A DNA stretch of 64,000 nucleotides from the NCBI RefSeq assembly GCF_965137335.1, contig NZ_CBCRZD010000014.1. One strand, written 5' to 3'. A program made the translations under genes and the position numbers. Shown here one piece after another: positions 59,316 through 64,000 of this stretch. The notes under the pieces were generated by a model. That model did no database searches and was not told the DNA's origin. It saw only the letters and a program-made list of their open reading frames with translations. Each line of letters begins with the position of its first letter. The first letter of the stretch is position 1. Source of the DNA: Empedobacter stercoris (lineage in GTDB: Bacteria; Bacteroidota; Bacteroidia; Flavobacteriales; Weeksellaceae).

Positions 59316-59876
59316 TTGAAGGTAGAAAATTCTCCATATAAAGATCAAAAATTGATTGAGCTGTGTATAGCAGGTCAGGAATTGGGGTTTTCTAAATTGT
59401 ACCAAAAATATGTAAAACAAGTGTACAATACGGTGATTAGGTTGGTTATAGATGAAGTTGAAGCAGAGGATTTGACTCAAGAAATTTTTATCTCTTTATT
59501 CAATGATATGAACAAGGTAAAAGATGTTCAATTTTTAGGTGCTTGGCTGAAAAGAGTTTCTATAAACAAATCAATTTCATATCTCAGAAAAAAGAAAATT
59601 CATGCATCAGATATTGATGAAATTCAGATGGTAGATGAAAGTGATGATGAGGTTTTTGAGAAGGAATTAAAAGAAGCTCAAATATCAGAAATACAAGCCG
59701 TAATTGAAGAACTGGACGTAGAAGTAAGAACAATTGTAAACTTATTTTTATTTGAAGATTTACCACATGAAGAGATAGGGAAATTATTGGGGCTGAGTAG
59801 TACAACAGTTAGAAGTAAGTATCATCGTGCAAAACTGAAAATTTTTCAGCGTTTAAAAAAAGTCGTGTTATCATGA
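59316..59876 (+). CDS. ECF-family RNA polymerase sigma factor
   Basis: This 186-residue protein starts at TTG 59316 (no ATG is near and the next in-frame ATG would remove part of region 2). Region 2 is seen in ALGWRLVIDEVEAEDLTQEIF-like sequence (VEAEDLTQEIFISLFND) and AWLKRVSINKSISYLRKKK. Region 4 has HEEIGKLLGLSSTTVRSKYHRAKLKI near the C-terminus. An acidic linker lies between. It is the first gene of an operon with a HEAT-repeat membrane protein that is probably its anti-sigma factor. An ECF-type promoter precedes it. Confidence 0.92.
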   Translation: MKVENSPYKDQKLIELCIAGQELGFSKLYQKYVKQVYNTVIRLVIDEVEAEDLTQEIFISLFNDMNKVKDVQFLGAWLKRVSINKSISYLRKKKIHASDIDEIQMVDESDDEVFEKELKEAQISEIQAVIEELDVEVRTIVNLFLFEDLPHEEIGKLLGLSSTTVRSKYHRAKLKIFQRLKKVVLS

Positions 59877-60721
59877 AAGATTCATTAAAAAAACAAATCG
59901 ATAATAAGAGAGAAGATTTTGAGAACAAAATGCCTTCGGATAAGTTGTGGGCAAAGATAAAAACTCAAATTCCTATTGAAAATAATGAAGAAGAAATTTC
60001 TGTTCAAAAGGAAGAGAAATCAAATAATCAGAAAAATTGGTCGATAGGTTATTGGGCAATAGCAGCTTCAGTTTTAGTTGTTTTTGGAATTAGTTTTTTC
60101 TTTTTTAATCATTCAGAAGTAGAATTACCAAAAACAGTTGTAAAAACTTCTCAGAAGAAAGTTGATGTTGAACAAATAAATAAAACAAAAGATAAGGTTG
60201 AAATAGATGATAAAATAAATTCTATTCCAGATTATCAAACAAAAAATCAATTGACTAAAAATAAAGTGAACGATAAAGTTGAGTCTTCATTTAATGAAAT
60301 AATTTCTAAACCTACAGAATCTACAAATGATGCTTTATTGGCTCAGTTACAAGATGATTTTTCGACAAGTAATCGTGTAGATGCTTTGGCAAAATTAGCG
60401 CAAGTAGATAAATTAAATCGTCACGAATTAGAATTAATAAAAAAAACAGCATTGCATGATCCAAATTCAATTGTTCGTTTGAATTCGATAGAAGTTTTAG
60501 CGAATAAATTGCCAAAAGAATCTATGAATCAGGATATGAAAGAGGTTTTTATGTCGCAGGATGATCCAATGGTTCAGATGGAATTAATTAATGTTTTGGC
60601 TAAAGTGAATAATCATTCATTAGATGCTGAATTAATACAAAAGCTACAAGAAATGGTTCTTGATCCGCAAACAAAACCATTTGTAAAAGATGAAGCGTAT
60701 GCTGTATTATTAAAAAAATAG
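59873..60721 (+). CDS. Membrane protein with C-terminal HEAT-like repeats, probable anti-sigma factor
   Basis: This 282-residue protein has a short cytosolic N-terminus (about 1-55) that begins PSDKLWAKIKTQIP, one helix (WAIAASVLVVFGISFFFF), and a periplasmic part with a charged linker and HEAT-like helices (about 160-282; DALAKLAQVDKLNRHELELIK and the repeated ...NVLAKVN). It starts inside the last codons of the sigma gene. Position, topology and start overlap are those of anti-sigma factors in Bacteroidota, but the usual zinc-binding motif is missing. Confidence 0.8.
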   Translation: MKDSLKKQIDNKREDFENKMPSDKLWAKIKTQIPIENNEEEISVQKEEKSNNQKNWSIGYWAIAASVLVVFGISFFFFNHSEVELPKTVVKTSQKKVDVEQINKTKDKVEIDDKINSIPDYQTKNQLTKNKVNDKVESSFNEIISKPTESTNDALLAQLQDDFSTSNRVDALAKLAQVDKLNRHELELIKKTALHDPNSIVRLNSIEVLANKLPKESMNQDMKEVFMSQDDPMVQMELINVLAKVNNHSLDAELIQKLQEMVLDPQTKPFVKDEAYAVLLKK

Positions 60722-60743
60722 AAAACACATAATAAAGAAAGAA

Positions 60744-61565
60744 ATGATAAAAAGAACAGTTTTTTTGGCAGTCACAACATTGTGTATGTTAACTGCTCAA
60801 GCCCAAATAGAGAAAGAATCAAAGGATTTTAACTCGGAGATTAACGCGCAACAAATTTATAAGTTAGCCGTTAACAAAGGGAAGTTGAAAATTAGCATTG
60901 GAAATGCAATTATTGAAGGTTATGACGGTAAAGAGCTTTTAATCTCTTCGAAACAACAATCAAAAAAAGAAGATGAACGAGCAAAAGGTTTACGACCAGT
61001 TTATGCAAGTGGATTGGAGGATAATACTGGTTTGGGAATTAATGTTGTTGAGAAAAATGGAATTGTTGAAATCAATCAGCTGAATAAAATGTCTTCACCA
61101 ACGATTACAATCAAAGTACCTAAAAACATCATGATTTCTTATGAATATCAATCTATGTATGGTAGTCAAGTTATTTTTAGAAATATTACAAGTGAAATCG
61201 AAGCGTCTTCGAGTTATAATTCGATTCAATTAGAAAATGTAACAGGACCTGCAACTATAAATAGTGTATACGGTGAAATTGTAGCTAAATTTAGTCAACA
61301 AGTGAAAGGACCATTGTCATTGGTTTCTATTTATGGAGCAGTAGATGTATCTGTACCAAAAGCAGCAAAAGCAGATGTAAAAGTATCAACATCTTTTGGA
61401 GAAATTTTGATGGCACCAGAATTAGGTTTGAAAGTAGATCAAAAAACAAACACAGATTCTGATTTATTTGAGTTTAACAATCAACTAAATTCAAAATTAA
61501 ATGGTGGAGGAACAAGCTTCAATTTTAGATCAGAATATGGAAAAGTATATTTAAGAGCTCTATGA
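60744..61565 (+). CDS. Secreted adhesin-like protein (DUF4097-type beta-helix), paralogue 1
   Basis: This 273-residue protein has a signal peptide (ending around LTAQAQ). A long run of short beta repeats follows, seen in VNKGKLKISIGNAIIEGYDGKELLI, EASSSYNSIQLENVTGPATINSVYG, SLVSIYGAVDVSVPKAA and SEYGKVYLRAL at the end. This fits the DUF4097 class of beta-solenoid envelope proteins. It is co-transcribed with a sigma factor and a probable anti-sigma, so it is likely a sigma-controlled surface protein. The C-terminal SEYGKVYLRA resembles the end of the next gene. Confidence 0.82.
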   Translation: MIKRTVFLAVTTLCMLTAQAQIEKESKDFNSEINAQQIYKLAVNKGKLKISIGNAIIEGYDGKELLISSKQQSKKEDERAKGLRPVYASGLEDNTGLGINVVEKNGIVEINQLNKMSSPTITIKVPKNIMISYEYQSMYGSQVIFRNITSEIEASSSYNSIQLENVTGPATINSVYGEIVAKFSQQVKGPLSLVSIYGAVDVSVPKAAKADVKVSTSFGEILMAPELGLKVDQKTNTDSDLFEFNNQLNSKLNGGGTSFNFRSEYGKVYLRAL

Positions 61566-62284
61566 AGTCACTCTTTACCTTAGCGATTGGTTTAGTTGCA
61601 TCAATTGGATTTTCGCAGACTAAACTACATCAATCTTTCCCTATAAATAAAGGAACTGAATTGACCTTGAAATTTGATTATCCTCAGTTAGTTAAGGTAA
61701 CAACTTGGGAAGGAAATGAGATTGTGATTGATGGAGATGTTTCTATAAATGATGGTGCGTATGATCATGCGTTCAAATTATCAAAATCATCAAATTCTAC
61801 TCAACTTACAATAGAAGGTACAGTAGAAGGAATCAAAGATATTCCACATAAAGTGATTGCATTTAATGGTAAAAATGAAGTTGTATTCAACTCATTAGAA
61901 GAATTTAAAACTCATCAAAAAAATACGAATACAACTTATCAAACGACAAGTATGAGTGTTGATATGAATATTGTGCTCGAAGTAAAAGTGCCTAAAAATA
62001 TTAAGACAACAATAGAATCTGTTTACGGAACTGTTGAGGTAAAAGATTTTCAAGCGCCTATAGTAGCAAAATCAACTTATGGAAAAGTTGATGCAAAAAT
62101 TCAACCAACTCAATTAGGCGAATTAAGCGTAGAAACAAAGTATGGTAAATTTTACAATGACCCAAACATCAATGTTTCTATTTCTAAATACGAAGCTTTC
62201 CACAAATTATTTACTGCAAATTTTGGACAAGGTTACGCTCAGGTATTTACTTCTACATACAATAATGTGTACTTGAGAAAGTAG
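61562..62284 (+). CDS. Secreted adhesin-like protein (DUF4097-type), paralogue 2
   Basis: This 240-residue protein starts with a signal peptide (MKSLFTLAIGLVASIGFSQ). The same repeat style as the previous gene follows: KVTTWEGNEIVIDGDVSI, VYGTVEVKDFQAPIVAKS, TYGKVDAKIQ and NVYLRK at the end. It overlaps paralogue 1 by 4 bases. The two are probably a tandem duplication that has diverged, one targeted by the same sigma factor. No enzymatic motif is present. Confidence 0.82.
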   Translation: MKSLFTLAIGLVASIGFSQTKLHQSFPINKGTELTLKFDYPQLVKVTTWEGNEIVIDGDVSINDGAYDHAFKLSKSSNSTQLTIEGTVEGIKDIPHKVIAFNGKNEVVFNSLEEFKTHQKNTNTTYQTTSMSVDMNIVLEVKVPKNIKTTIESVYGTVEVKDFQAPIVAKSTYGKVDAKIQPTQLGELSVETKYGKFYNDPNINVSISKYEAFHKLFTANFGQGYAQVFTSTYNNVYLRK

Positions 62285-62378
62285 TTATTTTCTAAATCCA
62301 TTTAAATTTTTATAACATTTTAAGAAAGGATCAATTTGCAATTTATATTGCGAACAGCTTATCTTATGACTTTTAGCA

Positions 62379-62406
62379 GGCACTACAGTAATTGTAGTGC
62401 CTTTTT
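62379..62406 (+). terminator. Terminator of the sigma factor operon
   Basis: Perfect stem GGCACTACA/TGTAGTGCC with a 5-base loop and a T run. Confidence 0.85.
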
Positions 62407-62472
62407 GGATTGTTGGTACTTTGCTAACTCCACAAAATAGCGTAATTTTAGCACTACTAAAAAACTTATACC

Positions 62473-63345
62473 GTGGACTACAATAAACTTTTTAACGATA
62501 TTTTTTTCTTAATTCTTGATGACGAGATGGATGAAAATCAATATCCAATTTGGAAAAGTTTTTCGTTTATCCACAATCCAATTCAGCAATTGATTAAGGC
62601 GCAAGATTTATTGAATCAGCTGTTGCACGAATTTCCAAAAGACAAAAAAGCACTTTTTTTAAAGGGCGTTGTTCAACGAAACTTGAACTTCAACGAAGAA
62701 TCAATTTTATACCTTTTAGAAGCAAAGAAAGAAGATTATTACCTGTATGCTGCTAATTTTTATATTGCCGAGTATTATATTCATAAATTAAAATTTGAAG
62801 AAGCGCAAAAGTATTTAAAAGAGATCGAAATTGTATATCCCTCGAACAAACGTTTTCTATTTTTATCGATTTTAGTAAGTTTGGAATTGTTTGATTTTGA
62901 ATCAGCTAAACGATATTTAAATATTCTTTATCAATTAATTGAAGACAAAAAAGTCTTAGAATTATTGAGTAAAAATCTTCAAATTACAGAAGAAATTGTT
63001 CTAAAAACGACGAATCGTTTGGTGTTGAAAAATTTCAAATTAAGAAGTTTTAATTATAATCTTCAGCTTAAAACAAATTTGATTTCTTTTTACAAAAATT
63101 TCGCTGATATTGGTGTTAACTTTAATGGAATCAATTGTTTTATAATGGCATTGACCTTGAAACAAATTACATTATATCCAACGTTTCAACATTTCGAAAT
63201 GTATACTGTACAAACGGTTTTAGATTATATTGATGTCGATAAGAAAGGTGTAGAAATGCGTTTGGATGATATCAATTTTGAACAAGATTTTGTTAATAAT
63301 TATCATGAATATTTAGAAGTTGAAATTTTACTGAAAGAAGATTAA
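62473..63345 (+). CDS. TPR-like protein of unknown function
   Basis: This 290-residue cytosolic protein starts at GTG 62473. The N-terminal half has tetratricopeptide-like helices: AQDLLNQLLHEFPKDKKALFLKG, LEAKKEDYYLYAANFYIAEY, FEEAQKYLKEIEIVYPSNK and FESAKRYLNILYQ. The C-terminal half (about 170-290) is helical with no recognised domain. It likely mediates protein contacts. No operon partner is evident. Confidence 0.75.
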   Translation: MDYNKLFNDIFFLILDDEMDENQYPIWKSFSFIHNPIQQLIKAQDLLNQLLHEFPKDKKALFLKGVVQRNLNFNEESILYLLEAKKEDYYLYAANFYIAEYYIHKLKFEEAQKYLKEIEIVYPSNKRFLFLSILVSLELFDFESAKRYLNILYQLIEDKKVLELLSKNLQITEEIVLKTTNRLVLKNFKLRSFNYNLQLKTNLISFYKNFADIGVNFNGINCFIMALTLKQITLYPTFQHFEMYTVQTVLDYIDVDKKGVEMRLDDINFEQDFVNNYHEYLEVEILLKED

Positions 63346-63375
63346 AAAATCTCTATTTTTGCCAAAATATATATA

Positions 63376-63756
63376 ATGGAGTTTGTTCAAAATAAAGAAG
63401 AAATTTTTGACAATGTTGAATTGTTTTTAGAAAGTTTGGAAATGGGAACTGAACAGGAAAAAGCCAAAGCAATTCAATTGATCAAAAAATCAAAAACATT
63501 TTTAGTAATCGATGCGGAAGAGGTAATGGTTTTTGCACCAAGTACTTTTATTGGTTTTAAAGACAATTCGATTTTAAATTTTTCTGGAAAATTGTTGGAA
63601 CATGAAACAAATCCAGTATTAACCAAAATAATTGGTTCAACTCCAAAAATTGACAAAACCTTAGACGAATTATTTTTAGATTTCTGCGATGAAGTAGCAA
63701 TCAATCGTAATGATGTAGGGCTTTCTCGAGATTATTGGATTGTAAAAGAGATATAA
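63376..63756 (+). CDS. Hypothetical protein
   Basis: This 126-residue protein has mixed alpha/beta character: KEEIFDNVELFLESLEM at the start, a strand-rich centre (KTFLVIDAEEVMVFAPSTFIGF) and an acidic helix LDELFLDFCDEVAI. The VMVFAPSTFIGF segment resembles regions in proteins of restriction/HNH-type neighbourhoods in Flavobacteria, but I cannot assign it. A TAnnTTTG element TATTTTTG lies at 63354-63361, 14 bases before the ATG. Its own terminator appears to be cut by the adjoining IS element. Confidence 0.65.
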   Translation: MEFVQNKEEIFDNVELFLESLEMGTEQEKAKAIQLIKKSKTFLVIDAEEVMVFAPSTFIGFKDNSILNFSGKLLEHETNPVLTKIIGSTPKIDKTLDELFLDFCDEVAINRNDVGLSRDYWIVKEI

Positions 63757-63770
63757 CATAAAAAAGGCTT

Positions 63771-64000
63771 TGTAATCTTCCCCTTGTTAAGAACACTTAA
63801 AAGTAGAGTTTTTATTTAATATTATTGTATTATTATTTTGATTAATTTGAAATGTTGGAAAATCATTAGGATTTTTGACCTTACCATATTTCAATAAAAA
63901 GTTTCTAGGAGAAAGATATTGCAAAGAACTATGTGGTCTTTCATTGTTATACATCCACATCCAAATTTCTGTATAATTTTTCATTTCTTTGATATTTTCA
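63771..64000 (-). mobile_element. End of an IS3-family insertion sequence (cut by window edge)
   Basis: The left boundary is near TGTAATCTTCCCC at 63771, right after AAAAAAGGCTT, where a terminator stem would be completed had the element not inserted. The interior contains the C-terminal part of an IS3-type transposase. The rest of the element lies beyond 64000. Confidence 0.75.
63787..64000 (-). CDS. IS3-family transposase (OrfB), C-terminal fragment
   Basis: The minus frame is open to the window edge and yields at least 71 residues. The stretch WMWMYNNERPHSSLQYLSPRNFLLKYGK is the DDE-transposase C-terminal signature of IS3 elements (the conserved YNNxRPHSSL). The catalytic core lies outside. 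An ATG at 63984 is internal, not a start. Confidence 0.9.
   Translation of the reverse strand, partial: ENIKEMKNYTEIWMWMYNNERPHSSLQYLSPRNFLLKYGKVKNPNDFPTFQINQNNNTIILNKNSTFKCS

Noticed and set aside
1..64000. CRISPR array, rRNA operon, or prophage
   Set aside because: I saw no regularly spaced repeats with spacers, no rRNA-like sequence, and no phage structural genes.

Overview
The window is a low-G+C chromosomal segment from a member of the Bacteroidota, most likely order Flavobacteriales and close to the Weeksellaceae (Empedobacter/Chryseobacterium-like; inferred from gene content and protein style, not from a search). Supporting signs are repeated TAnnTTTG -7 promoter elements, start codons without Shine-Dalgarno sequences, outer-membrane beta-barrel proteins, a BlaI/BlaR1 pair, and serC-serA and menaquinone genes typical of the phylum. 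Most of it is ordinary chromosome, interrupted by a few accessory modules.

Layout. 1-960: edge of a probable genomic island (DUF3987 and helix-turn-helix genes) beside tRNA-Ser(TGA). 1.1-6.0 kb: MFS transporter, small membrane proteins (one of 37 residues), lysA, and a frameshifted metallo-beta-lactamase-fold gene. 6.0-11.9 kb: reactive-sulfur island with a split YeeE/YedE transporter, a Crp/Fnr regulator, a YeiH-type transporter, a CstB-like persulfide dioxygenase-rhodanese, a rhodanese and a thioredoxin. 12.0-12.1 kb: candidate small RNA. 12.4-17.7 kb: uvrC and an AddA-like helicase-nuclease. 17.8-20.0 kb: blaR1/blaI. 20.1-27.2 kb: envelope and sugar genes (kdtA, DegT aminotransferase, galE), nlpE-like, ogt, tlpA-like, doxD. 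27.8-30.5 kb: FecCD-type ABC importer and an SDR. 30.6-39.3 kb: heavy-metal efflux module (response regulator, histidine kinase with an in-frame stop, mgtC, CusB/CusA/TolC-like genes), bordered by a 49-bp direct repeat derived from the 3' end of the neighbouring MATE gene. 39.3-50.7 kb: MATE, msrB, aroB, a GlmU-like protein, a cysteine-synthase-fold enzyme, an alpha-oxoamine synthase, serC, serA, DUF1015, yggS. 50.8-56.2 kb: outer-membrane receptor-like protein, then an iron/nitric-oxide stress cluster (RIC/ScdA, methyltransferase, Rrf2 regulator, hemerythrin). 56.5-59.2 kb: menC, DUF1684, menE. 59.3-62.3 kb: ECF sigma factor, HEAT-repeat membrane protein, two adhesin-like paralogues. 62.4-64 kb: hypothetical proteins and the end of an IS3-family element.

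How genes work together. The best regulatory signal is a set of three near-identical GTAAC-N4-GTTAC operators in front of the sulfur genes. Each lies exactly 22 bp before a -7 element (two match TAnnTTTG exactly), as expected for class II activation by the Crp/Fnr protein encoded inside the island. A second regulon is suggested by a shared 26-bp dyad before all four genes of the Rrf2/RIC/hemerythrin cluster. A third is four TTCTAA repeats phased at 11 bp upstream of mgtC and the metal-efflux genes. The order cysteine-synthase-like, alpha-oxoamine synthase, serC, serA suggests a pathway from O-phosphoserine to cysteate and then to capnine-type sulfonolipids; this is an inference.
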